DNA of 64,000 nucleotides, taken from NCBI RefSeq assembly GCF_016650815.1, contig NZ_JAEKEZ010000028.1, forward strand, positions 62,001 through 126,000. Direction: 5' to 3'. This document shows positions 26,762 to 37,400 of this stretch, piece after piece (the first letter of the stretch is position 1; the number at the start of each line of letters is the position of its first letter). This DNA is from Pseudomonas sp. TH31. GTDB taxonomy: Bacteria; Pseudomonadota; Gammaproteobacteria; Pseudomonadales; Pseudomonadaceae. The translations under genes and the position numbers were made by a program. The notes beneath the pieces are model-generated. The model saw nothing but the letters and a program-made list of their open reading frames with translations, ran no database searches and had not been told where the DNA came from.

Positions 26762-29592
26762 ATGACCGACTATAAAGCCACGCTAAACCTTCCGGACACC
26801 GCCTTCCCAATGAAGGCCGGCCTGCCCCAGCGCGAACCGCAGATTCTGCAGCGCTGGGACAGCATTGGCCTGTACGGTAAGTTGCGCGAGATTGGCAAGG
26901 ATCGTCCGAAGTTCGTGCTTCACGACGGTCCTCCGTACGCCAACGGCACGATTCACATCGGTCATGCGCTGAACAAGATTCTCAAGGACATGATCATCCG
27001 CTCGAAGACCCTGTCGGGTTTCGACGCGCCTTATGTTCCGGGCTGGGACTGCCACGGCCTGCCGATCGAGCACAAAGTCGAAGTGACCCACGGCAAGAAC
27101 CTGGGCGCGGACAAAACCCGCGAACTGTGCCGTGCCTACGCCACCGAGCAGATCGAAGGCCAGAAGTCCGAATTCATCCGTCTGGGCGTGTTGGGCGATT
27201 TCGCCAACCCGTACAAGACCATGGACTTCAAAAACGAGGCCGGTGAAATCCGCGCGCTCGCCGAAATCGTCAAGGGCGGTTTCGTCTTCAAGGGCCTCAA
27301 GCCTGTGAACTGGTGCTTTGACTGCGGTTCGGCCCTGGCTGAAGCGGAAGTCGAGTACGAGAACAAAAGTCCTCGACCATCGACGTCGCCTTCCCGATTG
27401 CCGACGAAGCCAAACTGGCTGCCGCTTTCGGTCTGGCGTCGCTGGCCAAGCCGGCTTCGATCGTGATCTGGACCACCACCCCGTGGACCATCCCGGCCAA
27501 CCAGGCGCTGAACGTTCACCCGGAATTCAACTACGCCCTGGTCGATGTCGGCGACAAACTGCTGGTACTGGCTGAAGAGCTGGTCGAGTCGTGCCTGGCC
27601 CGTTACAGCCTGGAAGGTTCGGTCATCGCGACCACCACCGGTAAAGAGCTGGAACTGATCAATTTCCGTCACCCGTTCTACGATCGCTTGTCGCCGGTTT
27701 ACCTGGCCGAGTACGTTGAGCTGGGCGCTGGCACCGGCGTGGTTCACTCCGCACCGGCCTACGGCGTGGACGACTTCGTGACCTGCAAAGCGTATGGCAT
27801 GGTCAACGACGACATCCTCAACCCGGTACAAAGCAACGGCGTGTACGCGACGTCGCTGGAGTTCTTTGGCGGCCAGTTCATCTGGAAAGCCAACCCGGCC
27901 ATCGTCGACAAGCTGACCGAAGTCGGTGCGCTGCTGCACACCAGCATCATCGAACACAGCTACATGCACTGCTGGCGTCACAAGACCCCGCTGATCTACC
28001 GCGCCACCGCGCAGTGGTTCATCGGCATGGACAAAGTGCCGACTTCCGGCGAAACCCTGCGCAAGCGGGCGATCAAAGCCATCGAAGAAACCAAGTTCGT
28101 TCCGGCCTGGGGCCAGGCGCGCCTGCACTCGATGATCGCCAACCGCCCGGACTGGTGCATCTCCCGTCAGCGCAACTGGGGTGTGCCGATCCCGTTCTTC
28201 CTGAACAAGGAAAGCGGCGAGCTGCACCCACGTACCGCCGAGCTGATGGAAGAAGTCGCCAAGCGCGTCGAAGTCGAAGGCATCGAAGCCTGGTTCAAGA
28301 TGGACGCTGCCGAGCTGCTCGGTGACGAAGCGCCGCTGTACGACAAGATCAGTGACACCCTGGACGTCTGGTTCGATTCGGGCACCACGCACTGGCACGT
28401 CCTGCGCGGTTCGCACCCGATGGGCCACGAGACCGGCCCGCGTGCCGATCTGTATCTGGAAGGCTCCGACCAACACCGTGGCTGGTTCCACTCGTCGTTG
28501 CTGACCGGTTGCGCCATCGACAACCACGCGCCGTACCGCGAGCTGCTGACCCACGGTTTCACCGTGGACGAGTCGGGCCGCAAGATGTCCAAGTCCTTGG
28601 GCAACGTGATCGCGCCGCAAAAGGTCAACGACACCCTCGGCGCCGACATCATGCGCCTGTGGGTCGCTTCTACCGATTACTCGGGTGAAATGGCGGTTTC
28701 CGACCAGATCCTGCAACGCAGTGCGGACGCCTACCGGCGTATCCGTAACACCGCGCGCTTCCTGCTCTCGAACCTGACCGGTTTCAACCCGGCCACCGAC
28801 ATCCTGCCGGCCGAAGAAATGCTGGCGCTGGACCGTTGGGCCGTGGACCGTACCCTGCTGCTGCAGCGCGAGTTGCAAGAGCACTACGGTGAATACCGCT
28901 TCTGGAACGTCTACTCCAAGATCCACAACTTCTGCGTGCAGGAGTTGGGTGGTTTCTACCTTGATATCATCAAGGACCGTCAGTACACCACTGGCGCCAA
29001 TAGCAAGGCTCGCCGTTCGGCGCAAACCGCGCTGTACCACATCAGCGAAGCGCTGGTGCGCTGGATCGCGCCGATCCTGGCGTTCACCGCCGACGAACTG
29101 TGGGAATACCTGCCGGGCGAGCGTAACGAATCGGTGATGCTCAACACCTGGTACGAAGGCCTGACCGAGTTGCCGGACAACGTTGAACTGGGCCGCGCCT
29201 ACTGGGAACGGATCATGGCGGTGAAGGTCGCGGTCAACAAGGAAATGGAAATCCAGCGTGCAGCGAAAGCTGTCGGTGGCAACCTGCAAGCCGAAGTGAC
29301 GCTGTTCGCCGAAGAAGCGCTGAGCGCCGACCTGGCCAAGCTGAGTAACGAACTGCGCTTTGTGCTGATCACCTCGACCGCCAGCGTTGCGCCATTTGTT
29401 CAGGCGCCAGAGGACGCGGTAGTCACCGAAGTCAGCGGCCTGAAGCTGAAAATCGTCAAGTCGGCCTTCGCCAAGTGCGCCCGTTGCTGGCACTGCCGTG
29501 AAGACGTCGGCGTGAACCCGGAGCATCCGGAAATCTGCGGTCGTTGCGTCGACAACATCAGCGGCGCGGGCGAGGTTCGTCATTATGCCTAA
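26762..29592 (+). CDS. ileS: Isoleucyl-tRNA synthetase (one frameshift in this sequence)
   Basis: It charges tRNA-Ile and hydrolyses misactivated valine. Class I motifs are intact: HIGH at residues 65-68 and KMSKS at about 608-612, with the editing domain between them and a C-terminal zinc site (CARCWHC... CGRC). The frame breaks at 27365-27368, where AAAA stands and AAAAA restores the family sequence (ENKKSSTIDVAFPIADEAK). The corrected product has 943 residues. As ileS is essential and the two halves are otherwise perfect, the break is almost surely a sequencing error. It overlaps lspA by eight bases. Confidence 0.93.
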
Positions 29593-30097
29593 CGCGGCTG
29601 GCCGTTTCGGACGGCTGAGCTGGCTCTGGTTGAGCCTGCTGGTCCTGGTCATTGACCAGGCCAGCAAGTTCTACTTTGAAGGCAAGCTCGAGATGTACCA
29701 GCAAATCGTGGTGATCCCCGATTTGTTCAGCTGGACCCTGGCCTACAACACCGGCGCGGCGTTCAGCTTCCTGGCCGACAGCTCCGGCTGGCAGCGCTGG
29801 TTGTTTGCGCTGATAGCCGTGGTGGTCAGTGCAGTGCTGGTGGTCTGGCTGAAACGCCTGGGCCGCAACGAAACCTGGCTGGCTGTCGCCTTGGCACTGG
29901 TGCTGGGCGGTGCGTTGGGCAACCTGTATGACCGCATTGCCCTGGGCCATGTGATCGACTTCATTCTGGTGCATTGGCAGAACCGCTGGTACTTCCCGGC
30001 GTTCAACTTTGCCGACAGTGCAATTTCCGTCGGTGCTGTGATGCTTGCGCTGGACATGTTCAAAAGTAAGAAGACCGGAGAAACCGTTCATGACTGA
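29585..30097 (+). CDS. lspA: Lipoprotein signal peptidase (signal peptidase II)
   Basis: 170 residues with four membrane helices. The catalytic aspartates are D116 in GNLYDRIALGH and D144 in FNFADSAISVG, and the conserved YNTGAAFSFL lies near residue 55. It cleaves lipidated prolipoproteins, among them the BamD and other lipoproteins of this window. It overlaps ileS by eight bases and fkpB by eight bases, a tightly coupled unit. Confidence 0.96.
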   Translation: MPNAAGRFGRLSWLWLSLLVLVIDQASKFYFEGKLEMYQQIVVIPDLFSWTLAYNTGAAFSFLADSSGWQRWLFALIAVVVSAVLVVWLKRLGRNETWLAVALALVLGGALGNLYDRIALGHVIDFILVHWQNRWYFPAFNFADSAISVGAVMLALDMFKSKKTGETVHD

Positions 30098-30542
30098 ACA
30101 GGTATTGGCTGAGCAACGCATCCGCCAGAACACGGAAGTCACCTTGCACTTTGCACTGCGCCTGGAGAACGGCGATACCGTCGACAGCACCTTCGACAAA
30201 GCCCCGGCGACCTTCAAGGTCGGCGATGGCAACCTGCTGCCAGGTTTCGAAGCGGCGCTGTTCGGCTTCAAGGCTGGCGACAAGCGGACGCTGACCATCG
30301 CGCCGGAAAACGCCTTTGGCCAGCCTAACCCGCAAAACGTACAGATCATCCCGCGCTCGCAGTTCAAGGACATGGAGCTGTCGCCGGGTTTACTGGTGAT
30401 CTTCAACGATGCGGCCAATACTGAGCTGCCCGGTGTGGTGAAAACCTTCGATGACGAGCAAGTGACCATCGACTTCAACCACCCGCTGGCCGGCAAGACA
30501 TTGACCTTTGAAGTCGAGATCTTCGACGTCAAATCGCTGTAA
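30090..30542 (+). CDS. fkpB: SlyD-like FKBP-type peptidyl-prolyl isomerase
   Basis: 150 residues with an FKBP fold split by the insert-in-flap domain typical of the SlyD/SlpA group: VTLHFALRLENGDTVDSTFD, then FGFKAGDKRTLTIAPENAFG and FEVEIFDVKSL. It lacks the histidine-rich metal tail of SlyD, so SlpA (FkpB) is the better match. The ileS-lspA-fkpB-ispH order is conserved in gamma-proteobacteria. Confidence 0.93.
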   Translation: MTEQVLAEQRIRQNTEVTLHFALRLENGDTVDSTFDKAPATFKVGDGNLLPGFEAALFGFKAGDKRTLTIAPENAFGQPNPQNVQIIPRSQFKDMELSPGLLVIFNDAANTELPGVVKTFDDEQVTIDFNHPLAGKTLTFEVEIFDVKSL

Positions 30543-30560
30543 CTGACCCAACACGGTCAA

Positions 30561-30652
30561 TGTAGAAGCAAAGCTTGCTCGCGATGGCGTCATAACATCC
30601 AACATCATTGTTGACTGACCCACCGCTTTCGCGAGCAAGCTTCGCTCCTACA
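30561..30652. repeat. REP pair (REPIN), GAGC-type
   Basis: TGTAGAAGCAAAGCTTGCTC and an inverted copy GAGCAAGCTTCGCTCCTACA, spacer about 45 bases. It separates fkpB from ispH within what would otherwise be one operon. Confidence 0.88.
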
Positions 30653-30698
30653 GGGTTGTAATGATCTAATTTCTTGCGCGCAAGACACGAGGCACAGC

Positions 30699-31646
30699 AT
30701 GCAAATCAAACTCGCCAACCCCCGTGGCTTCTGCGCCGGCGTGGACCGGGCGATCGAAATCGTCAACCGCGCCCTGGAAGTCTTCGGGCCGCCGATCTAT
30801 GTGCGCCACGAAGTGGTCCACAACAAATTCGTCGTCGAAGACCTGCGTTCCCGCGGGGCGATCTTCGTCGAAGAACTGGATCAGGTGCCGGATGACGTCA
30901 TCGTGATCTTCAGTGCCCACGGCGTTTCCCAGGCGGTACGTACCGAAGCTGCTGGCCGAGGCCTGAAGGTGTTCGACGCCACTTGCCCGCTGGTGACCAA
31001 AGTGCACATCGAAGTCGCGCGCTATAGCCGTGACGGCCGTGAATGCATCCTGATTGGTCACGCCGGTCACCCTGAAGTCGAAGGCACCATGGGCCAGTAC
31101 GATGGCAGCAATGGGGGTGCGATCTATCTGGTCGAAGACGAAAAAGACGTCGCCACGTTGCAAGTGCAAAACCCCGAGAAGCTGGCGTTCGTGACCCAGA
31201 CCACCCTGTCCATGGATGACACCAGTCGTGTGATTGACGCCTTGCGTGCACGATTCCCGGCCATCGGTGGTCCGCGTAAGGACGACATCTGCTACGCCAC
31301 GCAAAACCGTCAGGATGCGGTCAAGCAACTGGCCGACGAATGCGACGTTGTATTGGTAGTCGGCAGCCCGAACAGCTCCAACTCCAATCGCCTGCGTGAG
31401 CTGGCCGAACGCATGGCCACTCCGGCCTACTTGATCGACGGTGCCGAAGACCTGCAAAAGAGCTGGTTCGACGGCGTCGAGCGCATCGGTATCACTGCTG
31501 GCGCCTCCGCACCTGAAGTGCTGGTGCGTGGTGTGATCCAGCAGTTGCAGGCCTGGGGCGCTACCGGAGCCGACGAACTGACCGGTCGCGAGGAGAACAT
31601 CACCTTCTCCATGCCTAAAGAGTTGCGCGTGCGCTCTTTGCTTTAA
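30699..31646 (+). CDS. ispH: 4-hydroxy-3-methylbut-2-enyl diphosphate reductase
   Basis: 315 residues. The last enzyme of the MEP pathway, giving isopentenyl and dimethylallyl diphosphate, the substrates of IspB in this window. The three cysteines that hold the iron-sulphur cluster are Cys12 (GFCAGV), Cys96 (ATCPLV) and Cys198 (ICYATQNRQ). TAGASAPEVLV near the C-terminus is also conserved. Its last 32 bases overlap the 3' end of the opposite-strand pseudopilin gene. Confidence 0.96.
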   Translation: MQIKLANPRGFCAGVDRAIEIVNRALEVFGPPIYVRHEVVHNKFVVEDLRSRGAIFVEELDQVPDDVIVIFSAHGVSQAVRTEAAGRGLKVFDATCPLVTKVHIEVARYSRDGRECILIGHAGHPEVEGTMGQYDGSNGGAIYLVEDEKDVATLQVQNPEKLAFVTQTTLSMDDTSRVIDALRARFPAIGGPRKDDICYATQNRQDAVKQLADECDVVLVVGSPNSSNSNRLRELAERMATPAYLIDGAEDLQKSWFDGVERIGITAGASAPEVLVRGVIQQLQAWGATGADELTGREENITFSMPKELRVRSLL

Positions 31647-32172
31647 GGCTTTTCCCTCCTGGACATAACGCCTGCTCAGTCTTATCGCTGCCCAGGCGTA
31701 CCCGGCCGGTTGCGGCCAACACCACTTGCAAGTGACTGATGGGTTCGCGGGTCGCGCATAGGTGCAGTGTCCCTGCTTGAAAGGCCAGCCCAGGCAGCAA
31801 CGGTTGGCCTAGCGGGCTGAAGCGTACAAATCTGCGAACATGAAAATTGCCGACAATCGGCACCCGAGCGTCACTCGCACGCTCGACCAGCAGCGGATTG
31901 CTGCCGTCCTCCGGACCTTTGCCACTGATGTCCAGAATGATCCGCCAACCCTGGCTCCAATCGCCGTTGATACCGTGAATCACCACATTCTGGTTGTGCG
32001 TGAGGGCCGCAGTCCGGGCATTGCGTATACCACTGATCAGTGACTGCGCTGCCTCCTCACGATGATTCGATTCGGTAAGCACTGCAAATGCCGGGCTGAC
32101 CAGCAACAGAACAATCCCGGCAATTGCCAGTCCCATAAGCAGTTCGATCAGGCTGAAACCTTGCTGATGCAT
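31615..32172 (-). CDS. GspH/FimT-family pseudopilin
   Basis: 185 residues. A short leader MHQQG precedes the prepilin cleavage site and FSLIELLMGLAIAGIVLLLV, the hydrophobic helix of type IV pilins with Glu at +5. A beta-rich GspH-type domain follows. It would be processed by PilD. The ATG at 32170-32172 follows GGAGGG. It points away from fimU and converges on ispH. In P. aeruginosa the matching gene, fimT, points the same way as fimU, so its place here is a local rearrangement or a separate paralogue. Confidence 0.85.
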   Translation of the reverse strand: MHQQGFSLIELLMGLAIAGIVLLLVSPAFAVLTESNHREEAAQSLISGIRNARTAALTHNQNVVIHGINGDWSQGWRIILDISGKGPEDGSNPLLVERASDARVPIVGNFHVRRFVRFSPLGQPLLPGLAFQAGTLHLCATREPISHLQVVLAATGRVRLGSDKTEQALCPGGKSLKAKSARATL

Positions 32173-32301
32173 GTATTGCCCTCCCTGGAGTGCTGCGTTC
32201 GCGCAACCCTTGCGCAAGTAATGGCAAAACAACCGTACATCTGCCGGTCGAATGTTCTAGCGTGTAAGGGCAGGTATAGCCGACGGCAACGGAGGGCACC
32301 G

Positions 32302-32775
32302 ATGGATCACCGTACAAAAGGTTTCACGCTGATCGAGGTGTTGATCACGCTCGCGGTTTTTCTGATCCTGATCACCATGGCCGTGCCGGCGTTTACCCGT
32401 TCGATACAAGGCACCCGGGCCGATACCGAGATCGGCGACTTGCAGCGAGGGCTCAATTACGCCCGGCTGGAAGCCATCGACCGGGGCATTACCACGCGGC
32501 TGCGCCCGACGGCGGGTGGCAGTGTCTGGACCGGGGAACTGACGGTCTACGACAGTACTGGCACACCGGCCAATGTATTGCGGGTTGTTCCAGCGATGAG
32601 CAGCGGTGCGACTCTGACGCTAACCTCAGGAGTGACCACCATCGATTTCAACAATCTGGGCGGTTTGTCGGCACCGTCCACGGCGGTGGTGATCAGTTAT
32701 GTGTTGGGGGCGCAGAGCAGGACGCTGAATGTGTGCTTGAACGGACGGATTCTACTGGGTGGAAGTTGCGGATGA
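32302..32775 (+). CDS. fimU: Minor pilin FimU (GspH/FimT domain)
   Basis: 157 residues: leader MDHRTKG, then FTLIEVLITLAVFLILITMA and a GspH-type beta domain. It is the first gene of the minor pilin operon fimU-pilVWX-pilY1-pilE. FimU joins the priming complex of minor pilins to the major pilin. GGAGG lies seven bases before the ATG at 32302. Its TGA overlaps the next start (ATGA). A name of FimT would also fit; position and length favour FimU. Confidence 0.85.
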   Translation: MDHRTKGFTLIEVLITLAVFLILITMAVPAFTRSIQGTRADTEIGDLQRGLNYARLEAIDRGITTRLRPTAGGSVWTGELTVYDSTGTPANVLRVVPAMSSGATLTLTSGVTTIDFNNLGGLSAPSTAVVISYVLGAQSRTLNVCLNGRILLGGSCG

Positions 32776-33221
32776 GGGAACGGAGAAAGGGCGCTCAGGA
32801 GGGCATGACGCTGATCGAGGTGCTGGTCGCGTTGTTGATTCTGACGGTGGGGTTGTTGGGGGCGGCGGCGGTTCAGTTGAACGCGCTCAAGTACACCGAC
32901 AGCTCGCGAATGACCAGCCAGGCGAGTTTTATCGCCTACGACATGATGGACCGCATCCGCGCCAACTCCGGCGCCGACTACACCGTCACGCCTCCGACGT
33001 CGGGCAACCTGAGCGTCACCCGGGATCAGGACCTCTACGATTTCACCAGCAACATCGTCAACTTCGGCGGTGTGAGCGCCACTGGCAGCGTTACGCTGAG
33101 TCTGCGGGTGTACACCATCACCATCACCTGGGATGACTCACGAGCCGCTAATGTCGCCAACACCCGCCGCAGTTTCGTCCTGACCAGTCGCGCAACCACC
33201 GACCCGGCGCCGACACCATGA
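32772..33221 (+). CDS. pilV: Minor pilin PilV
   Basis: 149 residues. Leader of 11 residues ending in Gly (MRERRKGAQEG), then MTLIEVLVALLILTVGLLGA, the prepilin helix with Glu at +5. The sequence after the helix (SFIAYDMMDRIRAN) is typical of PilV. PilV forms part of the tip-priming complex. It overlaps fimU and pilW by four bases each, implying translational coupling. Confidence 0.9.
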   Translation: MRERRKGAQEGMTLIEVLVALLILTVGLLGAAAVQLNALKYTDSSRMTSQASFIAYDMMDRIRANSGADYTVTPPTSGNLSVTRDQDLYDFTSNIVNFGGVSATGSVTLSLRVYTITITWDDSRAANVANTRRSFVLTSRATTDPAPTP

Positions 33222-33931
33222 AACATTACAGCCGAGGCTTTGGCCTGATCGAATTGATGATTGCGCTGATATTGAGCCTGATCGTGGTGCTGGGTGTGGC
33301 GCAGGTTTTCATCTCGGCCAAAAACACCTACGTCAGCCAGAACACCGCCGCCGGCATGCAGGAGGATGCGCGGTTCGTGTTGAGCAAGATGATTCAGGAA
33401 ATCCGCGGGGTCGGTATGTTTGGTTGCCTGACGATCGTGACTGACGCAAGCTCGGCAGGTGACTTCAATGCCAGTCAGTTAGTGCCGATCAGTTGGGACA
33501 ACACCAATCTCAAGCTCACGCTGGTCACGGCAGATGTGGGTGGCAACGGCGGGACGCCGACCTGGACGGTCGTTTCCGACTGTCGAAACAGTGCCTTGGC
33601 CTACACAGGCGTGCGGGCACCGGCTTCCGGACAAATGGCTTTCCCGATTCGCCGGCTGATTTACAGCTTCAGCAACAACCAACTGTTGATGGGTGTCGGC
33701 AGCGGCACACCGACCCAGGCGGTGCTGGTCAACAACGTCAGAGCGTTCAACGTGTCGTTCGGTGTCGCCACCAGCACCACTGACGTGGGGGCCTCCAGTT
33801 ACAGCAGCAACCCGGCCAACCCCGCGCTGATACGCAGTGTTCGCCTGACCCTGACCCTGTTCGATCCAAATAATCGCGTGGGCAATCAAACCTTCAACGT
33901 GGTTGCCGCTTTGCGCAACCGGCTGCAGTAG
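33218..33931 (+). CDS. pilW: Minor pilin PilW
   Basis: 237 residues, with leader MKHYSRG, helix FGLIELMIALILSLIVVLGV, and the PilW signature GMQEDARFVLSKMIQEIRG (near residues 46-64). Long beta-rich C-terminal part. It joins PilX and PilY1 in the pilus tip. ATGA overlap with pilV; 11 bases before pilX. Confidence 0.9.
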   Translation: MKHYSRGFGLIELMIALILSLIVVLGVAQVFISAKNTYVSQNTAAGMQEDARFVLSKMIQEIRGVGMFGCLTIVTDASSAGDFNASQLVPISWDNTNLKLTLVTADVGGNGGTPTWTVVSDCRNSALAYTGVRAPASGQMAFPIRRLIYSFSNNQLLMGVGSGTPTQAVLVNNVRAFNVSFGVATSTTDVGASSYSSNPANPALIRSVRLTLTLFDPNNRVGNQTFNVVAALRNRLQ

Positions 33932-33942
33932 GTGAGTGCCGG

Positions 33943-34422
33943 ATGAGAACCCTGACAAAAATGCAAAAAGACCAACAGGGAATGGCCTTGTTGATCAGCC
34001 TGGTGTTTCTGTTGCTGCTGACGTTGATCGGCATTTCATCGATGCAGAACGCAACTCTCCAGGAAAAAATGGCCGGCAGCGTGACCCTGCGCAATCAATC
34101 CTTTCAACTGGCCGAGATGAACTTGCGCATCGGCGAAAGCGCGGTGCAACTGGCGACCTATACGCTGGCAGTGTGCGGCTCCACGGCTCAATGCGCGCCG
34201 CCGGCTGAATCCTCAACGGTGACCGGTGCCGGGCTCAACTCCACGTCGGGGGTCAATTGGATCGCCGCCGGCGGCGGTTTTTATGGGGTGCAGAACATCG
34301 GTACCACGACGGGCGCTGTTAATCTTCTGACCAACCCCTCGGTGACGCTGTATCGAGTCACGGCGGTGGGCATCGTGGGCAACAACATTCGCAGTGTGGT
34401 GGAGAGCATCTATGCCAAGTAA
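33943..34422 (+). CDS. pilX: Minor pilin PilX
   Basis: 159 residues. Its N-terminal segment (QQGMALLISLVFLLLLTLIG) is the PilX/GspK-type signal: the residue at +5 is not Glu, which is normal for this family. The stretch SMQNATLQEKMAGSVTLRNQ is a PilX hallmark. PilX links PilY1 to the other minor pilins. Its last 11 bases overlap the likely pilY1 start. Confidence 0.88.
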   Translation: MRTLTKMQKDQQGMALLISLVFLLLLTLIGISSMQNATLQEKMAGSVTLRNQSFQLAEMNLRIGESAVQLATYTLAVCGSTAQCAPPAESSTVTGAGLNSTSGVNWIAAGGGFYGVQNIGTTTGAVNLLTNPSVTLYRVTAVGIVGNNIRSVVESIYAK

Positions 34423-37400
34423 TGATGCTCGTGGTGGCGGGTGCCGACGATGGGCGCAAGTGGTTTACGGCGCCTTATTGGCCTTGTACCTGGCGGCGCC
34501 GGCCTATGCCTTCACGCCCTCGGATTCACCACTGTTGAGTGCAGCGGCGGTGCCACCGAATCTCATGCTGCTCATCGACGATTCGGGGAGCATGAACACC
34601 ATCATCTATGCGGCGGGATTCGATCCGACAGTGACGGGCCGAACGCCGGCAAGGCAGTGTAATTTGTTCCTGGGTTTGTGTTTCAGCGGAAGCGATATCG
34701 TCGGTGATTCGATCTTTCTTTCCAGCCTTCCCCAGTCCGGTTGTTCCGGCAATGCCTACGCCTTCTACAACAACAGCCTGACTCCACAATGCATCAAGCT
34801 TCCCGACCCGGTCGGCAATGAAAATACCCGTTACACCGATGACTACATCTCGTACCTGGTGGGATTGGCGAACGGCAGCAACCATGACTTCACCAACGGT
34901 TCAATTCCCAACGACTATCGAGTCAACGTCGCGCGTAACGTGTCCACGGCATTGGTGACCAGTAACCGGAGCCTGCGTATCGGCTTGGCGACCTTCAATC
35001 CGCCGACCAGCAGCAACCCGGCCAATGGCGGTTACATCGCACGTTCCGTCAGCGATCTGGCAGTCGTCACGGGCAGCGTCACCCAGTCTCAGGCTGACAC
35101 CAATTACAACAACCTGATCTCCGCCATCAACAACTTGAGTGCCATCGCCAACACGCCATTGGCCGAAACCTACTACGAAATCACCCGTTACTTTCGTGGC
35201 ATGACGCCGTACTACAACGCCACGCCGACAACCTACACCAGCCCGATCCAGTACCGCTGCCAAAAGAATTACGGCGTGGTGATCACCGATGGCCTGCCGA
35301 CCTACGACCGCACCTTCCCGACCAACGACCCTCTGGGCGGCAGCCGTTTGCCGAACTGGGACGGGATCAACAACGATGGCAACAACCTCAATGGCGACAA
35401 TGAGGGCGACACGCTGTATCTGGACGATATCGCCAAGTTCGCCTTTGACATCGACATGCGTTCGACCGGTACGGATCTGGCGGGCAAGGCCTGGAATTCC
35501 GCGGATTTCCCAAAGCAGAACATGAACACTTATACCGTCGGATTCACCTCGTCCAACCAGATGTTGTCGGATGCAGCGGCTTACGGCCAAGGCCTGTATT
35601 ACCAGGCTAACGATGCTGCCGGTCTCAACACGGCGTTGTCTTCTGCCCTGAGTAACATCACCTCCAAGGCTGGATCCGGCGGCAGTGGTGTCACCAGCAG
35701 CAGCACGCTGGCCAGCGGTTCGAGTTACTACCAGACCACCTACGACCCCAAGGACTGGCGCGGGACGATCAAGTCCTATGGCTTCACGTCCAGCGGTTCG
35801 GTGAACACCGCATCGGTGTTATGGACCACCGACACAGTCATCGTGCCCGGCGCCACGGCCCCGATCTACCAGTCCTGGAACAGCCTGACCAACGCTGTGG
35901 TTGCGCTGGCCTACAGCAACTTTTCCCCGGCCCAGCAAACGTCACTCGGCCTGAGCCTGCCGACCGGCATCGTCGGCAATGATCTGGTGGAATGGAGCAA
36001 GGGCACCAACAAAACCGGGCTGAAAGTACGCAGCGTACTGCTGGGAGACATCATCAACTCGCCGCTGGCACTGGCTTCACCCACCGATCAAACCGCTTCG
36101 GACCTGGTGGGTGACTCCACCTACACCGCCTATCTGGCGACCAAAGCGGCGAATATGAGCGCCAGCCTGGTGGTCAACGCCAACGACGGCTTCCTCAACG
36201 TCATCAACGCCGCCAACGGCGCCCGACGTTATGCCTATATGCCTTCGAGCGTGCTGCCATCGTTGCACTACATCGCCGATCCCGCCTACATCAACGGGGT
36301 GAGCCACAAATTTCTGGTCGATGGCCAGGTTGGTGTGTTTGATATGCAACTCAACAGCGCCTGGAAAACCCTGGCCCTTGGCGGTGTAGGGGCCGGTGGC
36401 AAGGCGTTCTACGCCGTGCAGTTGTTCGATGCCTCGGCGGGCAACGTATTCAACGCATTGTGGGAAATCAGTGCGCCGACCACTGCGAACACGGCAAACG
36501 TGTTCAATGACCTGGGTTATGCCTATGCCCGCCCCGAAGTGGCACGCTTGGCCGATGGGCGCTGGGCGGCCTTCATCTCCAATGGTTATGGGAGCAATTC
36601 TGGTGTCGCGGCGTTGTATGTGGTGGATGTTCGTGACGGTTCGCTGATCAAGAAAATCGTCATCGACAGTACTGAAACCACTAATGGCTTGTCTTCGGTC
36701 AAGCTCAAGGTCAACTCGCAGAACGTGGTCCAGGCCGCTTATGGTGGCGACTTGAAAGGGCGCATGTGGAAGTTCGACCTGAGCGGTGCCACCACCGACA
36801 CCTGGGGCGTGGCATTTTCCGGCAAGCCGCTGTTCACGACTCCGGGTGGCAGCACTCAGCCGATCACCGCGCAACCGTTGCTGGCGGACAACTCCCTGGG
36901 TGGCAAGGAGGTGTTTTTCGGCACCGGTAAATTCAACGAGACCGCCGACAAGACCAGCAAGGATCTGCAGGGTTTTTACGCGGTATGGGATGCCAATGGC
37001 GGCACTGGTCAACTGACCGTGTCGAGTTTGCAGGCCCAGGCGGTGACCGGAGTGACCACCAGCAGCACCGGCGGACAGTTCATCACCACGACTCAGAATG
37101 AAACGACTTATCCGGCGGAGCAGGGCTGGTACCTGCCGCTGGTTTACAACAACGTGCTGACCGGTGAGCGGGTGATCAATCAGGCCAGTCTGGTGGCCGG
37201 TCGGATCGTGTTCACCACGGCCAGCGTGGACACCACCGACCCTTGCGCCAGTTTCGGCACCGGCAAACTGGTCGAACTGGATGCATTCAGCGGTAAGATG
37301 CTCAACTACGCAGTGCTCGACACCAATGGCGACGGGGTGGTCGACAGCAACGATGCGATTTCCAGCGGGGTGATTTTCACCGGTGGTATTCCAACGCTGA

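Noticed and set aside
27136..29667. An 843-codon open frame opposite ileS
   Set aside because: It runs antisense to a clearly recognised synthetase and shows only composition-driven sequence.
32173..32301. AlgR binding site upstream of fimU
   Set aside because: AlgR controls this operon in P. aeruginosa, but the best match here (CCGTACATC) is too weak to call.
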